64,000 nt of DNA from JBMHDW01 sp049889175 (GTDB lineage Bacteria; Pseudomonadota; Gammaproteobacteria; Comchoanobacterales; Comchoanobacteraceae). The notes below the pieces were generated by a model. It saw nothing but the letters and a program-made list of their open reading frames with translations. It searched no databases and was not told the origin of the DNA. The DNA lies in assembly GCA_049889175.1 (NCBI GenBank), contig JBMHDW010000011.1, positions 124,001 through 188,000 on the forward strand, in the 5' to 3' direction. The position numbers were made by a program, and so were the translations under genes. The first letter of the stretch is position 1. Every line of letters starts with the position of its first letter. This document shows positions 35,649-44,893 of this stretch, piece after piece.

Positions 35649-37158
35649 AAATACTTTGACCAGTCATATCATTCGGTTTAGGGATGCCAAAAGATGCTAA
35701 AATGGTTGGTGCTATATCGGCGAGGCTACCATGCTTTTTAAGCTTTATTTTATCATGAGTGCAAACAATAAAGGGTACTTTTGCAAGGGTATGGCGCGTA
35801 TGCGGCTGCTGATTGTGCTCGTCAAACATGCAATCTGCATTGCCGTGATCAGCAGTAATCATCAATAGGACATTATTGTTCTCAGCCCAGGAGATTAATT
35901 TCCCTAACTCTTGATCAACAGCTTGAATGGCTTTGATCGTCGCTTGGAAATTGCCAGTGTGTCCAACCATATCAGGATTAGCGTAATTAACGACGGTAAA
36001 TGAAGAATCATTCAAATTGCAGTTAATGACTGACTCAGTAACATTTTGTGCACTCATCTCAGGTTGTAAATCATATGTTTTAACATGAGGAGAAGGAATT
36101 AGAATGTGATGTTCCTTTGGTTCTGGGTTTGTTGTTCCTGCATTGAAGAAATAAGTTACATGAGCATATTTTTCAGTTTCAGCAAGTCGAAACTGAGTAA
36201 TATTGTTCTGACTTAATACTTGGCCAAGTGTGTTTTTTATTTGAATAGGGGGGCATAATATATGAAGGTGATTTGACGTGTTTGGGTATTGTGTTGCTGT
36301 TAGTACATTTCTGCTGTTTAATATTAAACTTTGTTTTAATGCATCCATCTTTTCGGTAAGCGCTTTGGTTAGTTGGGTGGCTCGATCTGCCCTAAAATTA
36401 AGTATGGCCACTAAATCACCCTCTTTGATGTTGTTATGGCTTAATTGCTTAGGAGGTATAAATTCATCACTGGGTGTATTGTTACCACTGGTTTCATGTT
36501 GGTAATATTGTTCAATATATTCCTCTAAAGTATTAATATTTTCGCTGGGAGTCACCAAAGAATCATATGCAACTTGTGTCCTCGACCAGTTTTGATCTCT
36601 ATCCATAGCAAAGTATCGCCCCATAATTGAAGCAATAAATAAGTTGTTGTCACGATTGATGATTGTGTATAAAGGTTGTAAATCATTTAACACTGACTGG
36701 GGTGGTCGATCTCTGCCATCTGTGATGAGGTGGAGAGCAATTCGCGCTGACGGTTTTAAGGTTCTAATGTTCTGAATCATTAGTTTAAAATGATTAATAT
36801 GGCTATGTACACCACCAGAAGAGGCGAGCCCAATAAGATGAATCGTTTGAGTTGAATGTTCACCAAGCCATTGATTTATAGTTTCGGATTGAGATGATAA
36901 CGCTTCAGTAACACGGTCAATATCTTGTGATATGATACGGCCAGCACCAATTGTTTGGTGACCAACTTCAGAGTTGCCAAATTGTGTGGCTGGCAAACCA
37001 ACATCTTCACCTGATGCATTAAGTTCTGTACAAGGAAATTGATGGTGAGCACGATCAAAGTTGGGCGTTTCAGCATGGTGAATGGCGTTATGTTGCGTTT
37101 GACTGTCAAGGCCCCATCCATCAAGAATGCACAGGCAAATATTTTGTTTTTTGTTCAT
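35641..37158 (-). CDS. gpmI: 2,3-bisphosphoglycerate-independent phosphoglycerate mutase
   Basis: A 505-residue manganese enzyme of the alkaline phosphatase superfamily that interconverts 3- and 2-phosphoglycerate. The first metal site is CILDGWGLD, the phospho-serine lies in GNSEVGHQTIGAGR, and ITADHGNAD carries later ligands. I use the ATG at 37158, which gives the family N-terminus; an upstream in-frame start would add 45 residues without homology. It is divergent from yibN, the same layout as in E. coli. Confidence 0.95.
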   Translation of the reverse strand: MNKKQNICLCILDGWGLDSQTQHNAIHHAETPNFDRAHHQFPCTELNASGEDVGLPATQFGNSEVGHQTIGAGRIISQDIDRVTEALSSQSETINQWLGEHSTQTIHLIGLASSGGVHSHINHFKLMIQNIRTLKPSARIALHLITDGRDRPPQSVLNDLQPLYTIINRDNNLFIASIMGRYFAMDRDQNWSRTQVAYDSLVTPSENINTLEEYIEQYYQHETSGNNTPSDEFIPPKQLSHNNIKEGDLVAILNFRADRATQLTKALTEKMDALKQSLILNSRNVLTATQYPNTSNHLHILCPPIQIKNTLGQVLSQNNITQFRLAETEKYAHVTYFFNAGTTNPEPKEHHILIPSPHVKTYDLQPEMSAQNVTESVINCNLNDSSFTVVNYANPDMVGHTGNFQATIKAIQAVDQELGKLISWAENNNVLLMITADHGNADCMFDEHNQQPHTRHTLAKVPFIVCTHDKIKLKKHGSLADIAPTILASFGIPKPNDMTGQSIYD

Positions 37159-37232
37159 AAGAAATAGTGACTCCAATGTCCTAATGCATCCCATATTGTG
37201 ACCTGCAACTGTGGATAATGCAATCATTAATC

Positions 37233-37261
37233 TCGACAAGTCATCGTGGATATGATAAGTT
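37233..37261 (+). promoter_or_regulatory. Candidate promoter for yibN-grxC-secB
   Basis: TCGACA at 37233-37238 and TAAGTT at 37256-37261 are 17 bp apart, about 27 bp before the TTG start of yibN. The -35 matches five of six positions and the -10 four. Confidence 0.35.
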
Positions 37262-37287
37262 GCAATCGTGTTAAATGGAGGAGACTC

Positions 37288-37710
37288 TTGCAATTATTTT
37301 TTCAGTTTGTATCTGAAAACCTTATTTGGTTTTTAGGTTTGGGTGTGGTTTCATATTTGTTGTCGCAAGACAATCAAAGTAGAAATGCACGTTTTGCTAT
37401 CGATGCAAAAGAATTTGCATTGAAAATACAACAAGGTTTTACTGTTTATGATATTAGAGCTGCAAGTGTATTTGAGCAGTCGCACATTGAAGGGGCGAAA
37501 CATATAACACTCGCAAAAGTTCAGGAAAAAATTATGCGAGCTGCTGAGAAAAAGAAAACCTTGAAGATGTTAATAGTATCTGAAACTGGTAATGAATTGA
37601 ATGAATTGTTTAAAAAACCTGAAATGTTAAACACAGGCGCTTTCATACTTAGTGGTGGCTTCAAGTCATGGTTAGATGAGGGCTTCTTAATTCAGGAGGC
37701 TACTTCATGA
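37288..37710 (+). CDS. yibN: YibN-like membrane-anchored rhodanese-domain protein
   Basis: A 140-residue protein with one N-terminal membrane segment and a rhodanese domain (about 35-135). The active-site loop reads SETGNE and has no cysteine, so sulfur transfer is unlikely. I choose the TTG at 37288 because GGAGGAG sits five bases upstream and the resulting MQLFFQFVSE matches YibN (MQEIMQFVGR); an upstream start at 37246 lacks such support. The order gpmI / yibN-grxC-secB is conserved with E. coli. The end overlaps grxC by ATGA. The role is not established here. Confidence 0.82.
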   Translation: MQLFFQFVSENLIWFLGLGVVSYLLSQDNQSRNARFAIDAKEFALKIQQGFTVYDIRAASVFEQSHIEGAKHITLAKVQEKIMRAAEKKKTLKMLIVSETGNELNELFKKPEMLNTGAFILSGGFKSWLDEGFLIQEATS

Positions 37711-37997
37711 GTCGGGTGATAATGTATACGAAAAATTATTGCCCCTATTGTGTTCGGGCTAAAAATTATCTTAACGCTATAGGTGTACAAGATATTGAAG
37801 AAATTAATATTGAACAGGCTTCTCAGTCAGATCTGCGTGCGGAGATGATTGAGAGAACTGGACAAAGAACTGTGCCTCAAATTTTCATCAATGATCAACA
37901 TGTTGGTGGTTGTGATGACTTAATGGCACTGGGTCAACCTAGGGTAGAGCAGTTGCTCAATTCATGTAATCTAAAAACAGGAGATAAAGATGAATGA
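37707..37997 (+). CDS. grxC: Glutaredoxin 3
   Basis: A 96-residue dithiol glutaredoxin that reduces disulfides using glutathione. The active site is CPYC at about 12-15, followed by the cis-proline segment RTVPQIFIND and GGCDDLMAL for glutathione binding. It overlaps yibN by 4 bp and secB by 8 bp, so the three form a tight operon. Confidence 0.95.
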   Translation: MSRVIMYTKNYCPYCVRAKNYLNAIGVQDIEEINIEQASQSDLRAEMIERTGQRTVPQIFINDQHVGGCDDLMALGQPRVEQLLNSCNLKTGDKDE

Positions 37998-38421
37998 AAA
38001 AACAAATAAATTTGTGATTGAAAATATTCAAACATTGGAGAGTAGCTTTAAGGCAACCAAGACTGTTGCAATGCTCAAAGAAAAATGGGAGCCCAATGCT
38101 CAGTTTTCTATTGACGTAGCTCATGATTCAGTTGGTGAAGGGCGTTATCAAGTGCAACTAACTTGTAAGGTTCAAGTCTCCATCAAAGATGAAAAAGTAT
38201 TTGAGGTTTCAGCAAAGCAAGTTGGCGGTTTTCAAATTGAAGGTTATGCTGATGAAACATTGGATCAAATACTTGAAAGTTTCTGCCCAAACATACTTTA
38301 TCCATATGCTAGAAGTGTGATTGCTGAGCATGTTAACCGTGGTAACTACCCACCTTTACATCTATCCCCAGTTGATTTTGAAAGCAGATATCGACAGATG
38401 AAAGAAAAGAAAGACAATTAA
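37990..38421 (+). CDS. secB: Protein-export chaperone SecB
   Basis: A 143-residue tetrameric chaperone that keeps preproteins unfolded and delivers them to SecA. The family core is visible in QVQLTCKVQV, VFEVSAKQVGGFQIEG and the C-terminal LFPYAR-type segment CPNILYPYARSVIAEHVNRGNYPPLHLSPVDF, which ends in the normal pattern. The N-terminus is fairly divergent. It is preceded by grxC as in E. coli, and followed by msbA after 5 bp. Confidence 0.94.
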   Translation: MNEKTNKFVIENIQTLESSFKATKTVAMLKEKWEPNAQFSIDVAHDSVGEGRYQVQLTCKVQVSIKDEKVFEVSAKQVGGFQIEGYADETLDQILESFCPNILYPYARSVIAEHVNRGNYPPLHLSPVDFESRYRQMKEKKDN

Positions 38422-38426
38422 TATTA

Positions 38427-40193
38427 ATGATTAAGCTCTATCAAAAGTTTGCGAGTTTCTTAGGACAAAAGCCATCTCCTCATGTGATATGGCTTTTATC
38501 ATATTTTAAAGGTTCTAAAAAGTTTTTCTTGAGCATAGCTCTCATGGTGCCTTTTATTGGTGCCATTGAAGCTGGTTTTATTTATTTAGTAAAAGATTTA
38601 TTGCAGTATGGCTTTGGTAATCATCAAGCTCTTATGTCTTTCTTAAGATTAGGACTGTTACTTGTTGTCGCTAAATTGTCTTTACAGCTATTGTATTCTA
38701 AACTTTTGTTGGAGCGTTCAAGCTCAATCACCGCGCGATTAAGGCAGGAAGTATTTTCCAAAGTTCTTGCTCTAGAGTATCAAAATTCACAAAGTTACAA
38801 TAAATCAAGTATTCTTACACAATTATTAACTGGATTAAACGACATAGCACATTTTTTATCTCAGTTTCTAATTGAATTGTTAAAAAATGTAGTAGTTATT
38901 ACAAGTATTATTATGATGATGTGTTATTTAAGCTTTTCATTAACACTTTCACTCATGATAGTGATGCCTTTTATGTACCTTGTATTTAAAATGTCTAAGA
39001 AAAAGGTTGCATCTTATCAGACTGATTTACTATCGCTTAGTGGCGGTGTTCAAAGCCAATTACTTGAGGTGTTTAACGCCAATGACGTGATAAACGGATA
39101 TTCCGCAGGTAAGACTTTTAATGATACATTTAACAATGTCAATACGTCTTTAAAAAAGAAAACGATAAAACTGAATTTTATGGGATCATTATCAAAGAAT
39201 ATAACTGAGTTCTTGTTTTCTATGCCATTGTTTATTATTATTTTTATGATTTCATTTGGGCATTATGAAATAACTTTACCGGTATTCACAGCGGTCCTCG
39301 CAGGCGCACAAAGGTTAAGAGCTCCTATGTCATCATTTAGTAGTATGCAAATTCAAATAAATAAGGCTTTGATTGGAGCCAAATTATTACATCAATTTAT
39401 GCAGCATAAAGAAGTCCATTATGGTCATCATATACATCAACCCTTTAAAAATCTATCTATCAATTATTTGAGTTTCTCTTATGATAAAAAGCTAGTTCCT
39501 GCTTGCACAATAAAGTCACTATCTATCAAAGCTCAAGAGCGTATAATGGTACTTGGTTCGTCTGGTTCCGGAAAATCAACATTTTTAAAATTGTTATCAG
39601 GATTGTATCAAAAGGCTTCAGGAGATTGTATTTACTTGAATCAATACCCCATCGTTGAGTATACCCAATTAGCAAAAACAAAGCTTTTAGGTTATGCCTC
39701 TCAAAATCACATAATATTTAAGATGAGTCTTATTGATAATATCACACTTGGAAGTGCTTTTGACGAGCGCCGATTTGCTGAAGTCTGCCATTTGGCATGT
39801 ATTAATGACTTTATAGAAAGCTTACCTCATAAAGGTGAGACATTATTGGGTACTGGTGCTACTGAATTATCAGGTGGGCAGCAGCAAAGGGTTATGCTGG
39901 CAAGACTACTGTATGCCAATACTGATATCTTATTATGTGATGAGATTACATCGGCACTTGACGTGCATACTGAGCAGCGTGTAATGAATGGGTTACTTAA
40001 ATTGAGTGATAAGACGATAATATTCGTGACACATAAATTAAGTCTTGTTGAACATTTTGATCGTATTATTTTATTTTCAGAAGGAAAGATTGTTGCTGAT
40101 GGATCTCATGATGACTTGTTGATGCATAATGCTTCTTATCAACAATTTTATATTCAGTACAGAGATGAAGAAAGTCATGTTGTCGCTCATTAA
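38427..40193 (+). CDS. msbA: Lipid A export ATP-binding/permease MsbA
   Basis: A 588-residue half-transporter with six membrane helices (to about residue 320) and a C-terminal ATPase. The Walker A is GSSGSGKST, the ABC signature ELSGGQQQR, and the Walker B ILLCDEITSALD. Next to lpxK the likely cargo is lipid A-core, moved across the inner membrane. The msbA-lpxK pair is conserved in gammaproteobacteria. The sequence is divergent enough that another lipid-linked cargo cannot be excluded. Confidence 0.88.
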   Translation: MIKLYQKFASFLGQKPSPHVIWLLSYFKGSKKFFLSIALMVPFIGAIEAGFIYLVKDLLQYGFGNHQALMSFLRLGLLLVVAKLSLQLLYSKLLLERSSSITARLRQEVFSKVLALEYQNSQSYNKSSILTQLLTGLNDIAHFLSQFLIELLKNVVVITSIIMMMCYLSFSLTLSLMIVMPFMYLVFKMSKKKVASYQTDLLSLSGGVQSQLLEVFNANDVINGYSAGKTFNDTFNNVNTSLKKKTIKLNFMGSLSKNITEFLFSMPLFIIIFMISFGHYEITLPVFTAVLAGAQRLRAPMSSFSSMQIQINKALIGAKLLHQFMQHKEVHYGHHIHQPFKNLSINYLSFSYDKKLVPACTIKSLSIKAQERIMVLGSSGSGKSTFLKLLSGLYQKASGDCIYLNQYPIVEYTQLAKTKLLGYASQNHIIFKMSLIDNITLGSAFDERRFAEVCHLACINDFIESLPHKGETLLGTGATELSGGQQQRVMLARLLYANTDILLCDEITSALDVHTEQRVMNGLLKLSDKTIIFVTHKLSLVEHFDRIILFSEGKIVADGSHDDLLMHNASYQQFYIQYRDEESHVVAH

Positions 40194-41160
40194 ACATGTT
40201 TTTGAAAAGGCAATCATATATCAATGGTACTCTCGTCTTACATGGCTAAGGGTTATGATGCCATTGACATGGCTCTATACTTTTGTGATCAAAAAACGCT
40301 TGGGTCAGCAGACTGCTGGTGGTTATGGTGTTCCAGTTTGGACAATTGGTAATATTACTGTTGGCGGAAATGGTAAATCGCCGATGGTAGCTTGGCTTAT
40401 CAAGCTAATGCGAGATAGAGGAATACAGCATGCAGTGATGATGCGTGGTTATGGTGGGACCTCTAAGAAAGTTCATAGGGTCACTGCAAGTGACTCAGCT
40501 CTCATTGTCGGTGATGAGGCTTGGGATTTATTTTGTCAATATCCTGATATCCACCTGATTGTTTCAAAAGATCGCAAAGCTGCTATGGATTATTTTGAAG
40601 AACATGGTCAGCATTTAAGCGTAATTATATCTGATGATGGCTTACAAAACATTGCTATTCCAAATGATATTGTTTGGGTATGCGTTGATCAAGAAAAGGG
40701 CTTAGGTAACGGCTATTGTTTGCCTGTTGGCCCAATGAGGCAGCCAAAAGAAGCATTGCCTGATCACGCAAAAGTGATTTATAAATATGGTCCTGACGAT
40801 GGGTATAGCTTTAGTCTGCAGCCACTCCGCTGCAGAAGATTGTCAGATGGTTTATGCCAGCCACTAACATACTTTAAAAACCAAACGATTCATGCGCTCG
40901 CAGGTATTGCTTTTCCTGATCAATTTTTTAATTTACTTAGGAGTCACGGTTTATCGATTGTCTGTTATGGGAAAAGTGATCATGCAGATTTAAGTCAGCA
41001 ATCATTTGATGAAACATTTCAATGGATGGTTACAACAAAAGATGCTGTAAAACTTGGCCATGTTGCCAATCAATCCAATATATGGGTTTTGGAAACTTTG
41101 CTGAAGCCAAGTGTTAAGTTGCAACAGCTGGCTGAGACAACACTTCAAACATTTCTTTAA
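40177..41160 (+). CDS. lpxK: Tetraacyldisaccharide 4'-kinase LpxK
   Basis: A 327-residue inner-membrane kinase that phosphorylates the 4' position of the lipid A precursor. One N-terminal hydrophobic helix (about 18-35) precedes the P-loop GNITVGGNGKSP, and SVIISDDGLQN is the conserved acidic motif. I use the ATG at 40177; an earlier ATG at 40165 is also in frame, both inside the end of msbA. The 3' end overlaps the convergent E2 gene by 47 bp, the largest convergent overlap in the window. Confidence 0.93.
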   Translation: MLSLIKHVFEKAIIYQWYSRLTWLRVMMPLTWLYTFVIKKRLGQQTAGGYGVPVWTIGNITVGGNGKSPMVAWLIKLMRDRGIQHAVMMRGYGGTSKKVHRVTASDSALIVGDEAWDLFCQYPDIHLIVSKDRKAAMDYFEEHGQHLSVIISDDGLQNIAIPNDIVWVCVDQEKGLGNGYCLPVGPMRQPKEALPDHAKVIYKYGPDDGYSFSLQPLRCRRLSDGLCQPLTYFKNQTIHALAGIAFPDQFFNLLRSHGLSIVCYGKSDHADLSQQSFDETFQWMVTTKDAVKLGHVANQSNIWVLETLLKPSVKLQQLAETTLQTFL

Positions 41161-42064
41161 TATATTTTAGAAACCTTGCGGCATTGGCTCCGGTCGTTAA
41201 ATGATGATTAAAAACGAAAGAAAGTGGAATCCCATAATGTAATTCTGGCTTTAGGGTGGCTTGATTGGGTAAAAAGCACGTTGATAATTGACCAACTGCA
41301 AGCATCATGGTTGAAGGAGGGTAGATGATAGGCGTGGCATGTTGACCTGTGATCATGCCAATATTGGATACTATAATACTTGTTTTAAGGGTGTTGTTGA
41401 GCTGACCACCTTCAGTAAGTGTTTTCTGTGCTGCTCTAATGCTATCATTAATTAAATTTTGAGACTGTAAAGATGCTTCATCAAGTATGAGAACGACAGT
41501 TTTATCATCGTGGTCAATAGCACATCCTACAGTATGAGTAACATTGGTTTTAATATGTTTTGAATTACCTATGGCGTTTAGTTCTGGAAATTTTTTTAAG
41601 GCGAGCGAGCATGCCGATAAACAATTGGCTGTAATATTCTTGGGTTTATATTGAGTATAAATATGATCGAAGATATAGGTATGAGGTATGGTTTGCCAAG
41701 ATGTATCCAACCAATGCTTCTGGGATTGAGCTAAGTGTGTTTGATTCATTTCTGGTCTTTGGACAAAAGTCGGCGCTTTGATGGTTGTTTCGCTTAGTGA
41801 TCCCGCAATTGAATTAGAGGCTTCTTTGGAATCTTGGTACTCGAAGATGGGTTGGCCAACTTGTATGCATTGCCCTTCTTGCACCAGAATATTACCAATA
41901 ACTCCTGAGTAAGGTGCGGGTATATCAATGATGGATTTATCGGTTTCTACTTCACAGATAATACTATCAGTGGTTACAGAGTCTCCTGATTGTACACAAA
42001 GACGAATAATAGTTGCCTCTGCAATACCTTCGCCAACGTCTGGCAAATAAAAAATGGGTTTCAT
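41114..42064 (-). CDS. Short 2-oxo acid dehydrogenase E2 (dihydrolipoyl acyltransferase)
   Basis: This 316-residue protein has an N-terminal lipoyl domain (1-80) with the lipoyl lysine K43 in ETDKSIIDIP, a short linker and a C-terminal acyltransferase domain (about 110-316). It is 80-120 residues shorter than usual and I see no peripheral-subunit-binding domain. The catalytic HxxxDG motif reads HHLTTG: the histidine is kept but the aspartate is replaced by threonine. As the last gene after the E1 alpha and beta genes it is presumably the E2 of a branched-chain keto-acid dehydrogenase. The E3 gene is not in the window. Confidence 0.85.
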   Translation of the reverse strand: MKPIFYLPDVGEGIAEATIIRLCVQSGDSVTTDSIICEVETDKSIIDIPAPYSGVIGNILVQEGQCIQVGQPIFEYQDSKEASNSIAGSLSETTIKAPTFVQRPEMNQTHLAQSQKHWLDTSWQTIPHTYIFDHIYTQYKPKNITANCLSACSLALKKFPELNAIGNSKHIKTNVTHTVGCAIDHDDKTVVLILDEASLQSQNLINDSIRAAQKTLTEGGQLNNTLKTSIIVSNIGMITGQHATPIIYPPSTMMLAVGQLSTCFLPNQATLKPELHYGIPLSFVFNHHLTTGANAARFLKYIKEMFEVLSQPAVAT

Positions 42065-43032
42065 ACAAAAGCTCCGCTCATCTGGTGTATTTTTTGACTG
42101 ATGTTTGCAACAGTTGGCATATATTGTGATTCATATTGGTAACTTGGTCGGGGTAAATTTGGTGCTCCAATGCGTTGTACAGGCTGTAATAAACGATGAA
42201 AACAATATTCATGAATGCCAGCTGAAAGCTCGGAAGCAATGGAACATGTTAAATGTCCTTCTTGAACTATAAGTACATTTCCTGTTTTATTTGCACTGTG
42301 AACACAAAGATGCCAATCAATGGGGCGTAAATAGGTTAGGTCTATTATTTCAATGCTTAGCTGGCTTTCTTGGGCGGCAGTCAAACAGTCATAAAGCATT
42401 GAACCCCATGAGATTATCGTTAGATCTGATCCTTCGGTAATCAAGTTAGCTTGGTGGGGGTTGATGTGATATTGGTTGTCTAATGGTGCTTTAACAGATC
42501 GATAAATACGTTTAGGCTCTAGAAAGACAGAAGGTGATTGAGATTGTATAGCGTGGTGCATTAATTGATAGGCTTTATTTGGGCAAGAGGGCACCATTAT
42601 TTCACAGTTTGGAATGCTGGCTAGTAATGATTCAGGCGTTTCACAATGGTGCTCAGGGGCTCGAACCCCACCACCAAAGGGTGCTCTAAAAACGATAGGG
42701 CAATGAAGTCTGTCTTGTGTGCGCTGAGGCATGCGACTTGCGTGGTTAATAATGGACTCGATAACGGGGTACATAAATCCAGAAAATTGAAATTCCATTA
42801 TGGGGATAAGGCCATGTGTTGCCATTCCTACGGGCATATCTGCCATCAGATTTTCTGCTAAGGGCATATCAATAACCCTTTGGGGGCCAAATGTATTCCA
42901 TAATCCATCCGTAGCTCTAAAAACACCACCATTCATACCTACATCTTGCCCCATGATGATAATATTATCATTCAATGTCATGGCATCGCGAAGTGCTTGA
43001 TTAATGGCGGAGATAATGGTGTGTTCTGTCAT
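42061..43032 (-). CDS. 2-oxo acid dehydrogenase E1 beta subunit
   Basis: A 323-residue transketolase-like subunit that pairs with E1 alpha to decarboxylate a 2-oxo acid on thiamine diphosphate. Conserved features are IIIMGQDVGMNGGVFRAT, DMPLAENLM and PFGGGVRAPEHHCET, which matches branched-chain E1 beta more closely than pyruvate E1 beta. It overlaps E2 by ATGA and E1 alpha by 4 bp. The family assignment is firm; the substrate is inferred from the adjacent leucine dehydrogenase. Confidence 0.88.
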   Translation of the reverse strand: MTEHTIISAINQALRDAMTLNDNIIIMGQDVGMNGGVFRATDGLWNTFGPQRVIDMPLAENLMADMPVGMATHGLIPIMEFQFSGFMYPVIESIINHASRMPQRTQDRLHCPIVFRAPFGGGVRAPEHHCETPESLLASIPNCEIMVPSCPNKAYQLMHHAIQSQSPSVFLEPKRIYRSVKAPLDNQYHINPHQANLITEGSDLTIISWGSMLYDCLTAAQESQLSIEIIDLTYLRPIDWHLCVHSANKTGNVLIVQEGHLTCSIASELSAGIHEYCFHRLLQPVQRIGAPNLPRPSYQYESQYMPTVANISQKIHQMSGAFV

Positions 43033-43922
43033 GAATAAGTTGATGTTTGGTATTGTTGTGAGGCGTTAGCAATGGTTTGTTTGGCTAATGTATGGTGTTG
43101 CTTAATGGTTTCAGTGCTTAATATGCCCTGACTGATGAGCTTTTGTTCAAAAAATGTGAGTGGATCATGATCTATATACGCTAATCTTTCTGATTTAGGT
43201 TGGTATCTTTTGGCATCATCTGCAGTTGTATGATCACATGTACGATAGGTGGTGGCTTGAATACAATAGGGTAATTCGCGTTCTAAAATGTGTTGTTTAG
43301 CATGTTGCACACAATCTTTGACGGCTAAAAGGTCATAGCCATCTATATCTTCACCATTTAAGCCTAAACCCTTGGCCTTATCTAATGGGGGGAGTAGGCC
43401 TTGTTGTTTTAGAGGGGTTGATATGGCCCATTGGTTGTTGTTAATGAAAAATAAAATGGGTAATCTATGAGTTATAGCCATATTGATGCCCTCAAAAAAC
43501 TGACCTTTATTGGTTGCCCCATCCCCCATGGTAACAAGAATAATGGCCTTCTTGTTTTGGTGTTTATATGCCATAGCAACGCCAACAGCGTGAGAGATTT
43601 GGGTGCTTATTGTAATGCATATAGGGTAATCATTAGGGTTATTTGGATAGCTCATCCCATTGGAATAACCGCCCCAAAAGCGAAATAGATGATAAAATGA
43701 TACACCTCGCCAGTATAACGCTGCGGTATCTCGGTAATATGGTATATAGACATCTTCTGGGGAAATCCCAGCTGCGGCACCTAAAAAAACAGCTTCTTGC
43801 CCTTGTGTGGATGGGTAGGTGCTGATTAAACCAGTACGCTGAAGTCTAATAGCCTCACGGTCAAAATGGTGTATGTCACATAATGTTTGATGCAGTGCTA
43901 GCAAGTCTTTTTTGTGAAGCAT
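43029..43922 (-). CDS. 2-oxo acid dehydrogenase E1 alpha subunit
   Basis: A 297-residue thiamine-diphosphate subunit. The ThDP motif GDGATNKGQFFEGINMA (GDG...N type) lies at about 130-147, followed by LFFINNNQWAIST. The N-terminal QGQEAVFLGAA and YIPYYRD are conserved. At 297 residues it is shorter than most branched-chain E1 alpha proteins (about 330-410), mainly at the N-terminus. It is coupled to E1 beta by overlap and follows leucine dehydrogenase by 10 bp. Confidence 0.87.
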   Translation of the reverse strand: MLHKKDLLALHQTLCDIHHFDREAIRLQRTGLISTYPSTQGQEAVFLGAAAGISPEDVYIPYYRDTAALYWRGVSFYHLFRFWGGYSNGMSYPNNPNDYPICITISTQISHAVGVAMAYKHQNKKAIILVTMGDGATNKGQFFEGINMAITHRLPILFFINNNQWAISTPLKQQGLLPPLDKAKGLGLNGEDIDGYDLLAVKDCVQHAKQHILERELPYCIQATTYRTCDHTTADDAKRYQPKSERLAYIDHDPLTFFEQKLISQGILSTETIKQHHTLAKQTIANASQQYQTSTYS

Positions 43923-43932
43923 AATAGTTTAT

Positions 43933-44874
43933 TTATTGGCTAATGGCAGAGGTATGATGTGAGATATATGCCTGAACAGCATCTTTAATTCGCTCTAACT
44001 GCTGATGATTGAATGGCGTGTTTGGGTGATTAAAATAATGGCTTTGTAACATAAGGCCGCCAACATTATTTAATCCTTCAGGGATAAAGAGAATATGCTT
44101 TTGTTTCAGAATATCGATGATGGATTCATGTTCAAGTTGATTGTTAGCACCGCCGCAAATGATGTTGCAGTTGAGCTGTTTGGCATTATTCATATTGATA
44201 CTATGGGAAAGAGCGCATGGTGCTAATACATCACATGGTGTGCTCAGAATCTTATCTGGTGAAACAATATTAACATGCGACTGCCAATGGGCTAGCCGTT
44301 CTGGGTTGGTATCACTGGCAGTAACCTTTGCGCCAGCATTTAGGCAAAGTTTTGCAAGTGCGCTTCCAACAGCTCCTAGACCCTGTATTGCGATATGGTA
44401 CTTTTGTAAAGGCTTCTCTAAAGAATCCGCAACAGCTAAAATACTATAGAAGACGCCCATAGCGGTTACATTGCCACATTCTATGGTATCGCCATACGCA
44501 GCGGTGTAAGGTGAGTGCTGACCAATGATGTTAAGGTCATCTTTAGTAATGCCGCTATCAAAACTACCGATATATTGGCCATGCAGTTCGTTAAGCATTT
44601 TGGCAAAAGCGATCATACAATCTTTCCTCGTTGCGGTGGGAGGTTGTATGATGAAGCTTTTGCCGCCAAAATGTGGGAGATGAAAATTTTTAGCTTTATG
44701 ATACATACTAATGCTGAGTCTTTGTGCATCAGCTAGAGCATCGTCAAATGAGACGGGTAAACACCGAATGCCACCAATGGCACAAGGATGGTTATCCGGG
44801 TTCTCTGTTAGAGAAATAATACCCGTAAAACCTATCGACGCATTTTTATGTATCAGAACTTTACTAATGTCCAT
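43933..44874 (-). CDS. Leucine dehydrogenase-like (Glu/Leu/Phe/Val dehydrogenase family)
   Basis: A 313-residue amino-acid dehydrogenase that oxidatively deaminates branched-chain amino acids to 2-oxo acids. The substrate and catalytic lysines are K60 (MYHK) and K72 (HFGGK), 12 apart as in leucine dehydrogenase. The Rossmann loop is IQGLGAVGSALA, with SDTN after it, suggesting NAD. It is shorter than the usual 345-365. The start is 19 bp after minE. With the keto-acid dehydrogenase genes downstream it would turn leucine, valine or isoleucine into branched acyl-CoA. Confidence 0.85.
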   Translation of the reverse strand: MDISKVLIHKNASIGFTGIISLTENPDNHPCAIGGIRCLPVSFDDALADAQRLSISMYHKAKNFHLPHFGGKSFIIQPPTATRKDCMIAFAKMLNELHGQYIGSFDSGITKDDLNIIGQHSPYTAAYGDTIECGNVTAMGVFYSILAVADSLEKPLQKYHIAIQGLGAVGSALAKLCLNAGAKVTASDTNPERLAHWQSHVNIVSPDKILSTPCDVLAPCALSHSINMNNAKQLNCNIICGGANNQLEHESIIDILKQKHILFIPEGLNNVGGLMLQSHYFNHPNTPFNHQQLERIKDAVQAYISHHTSAISQ

Positions 44875-44893
44875 GTGATTCTATTACTTGGTT

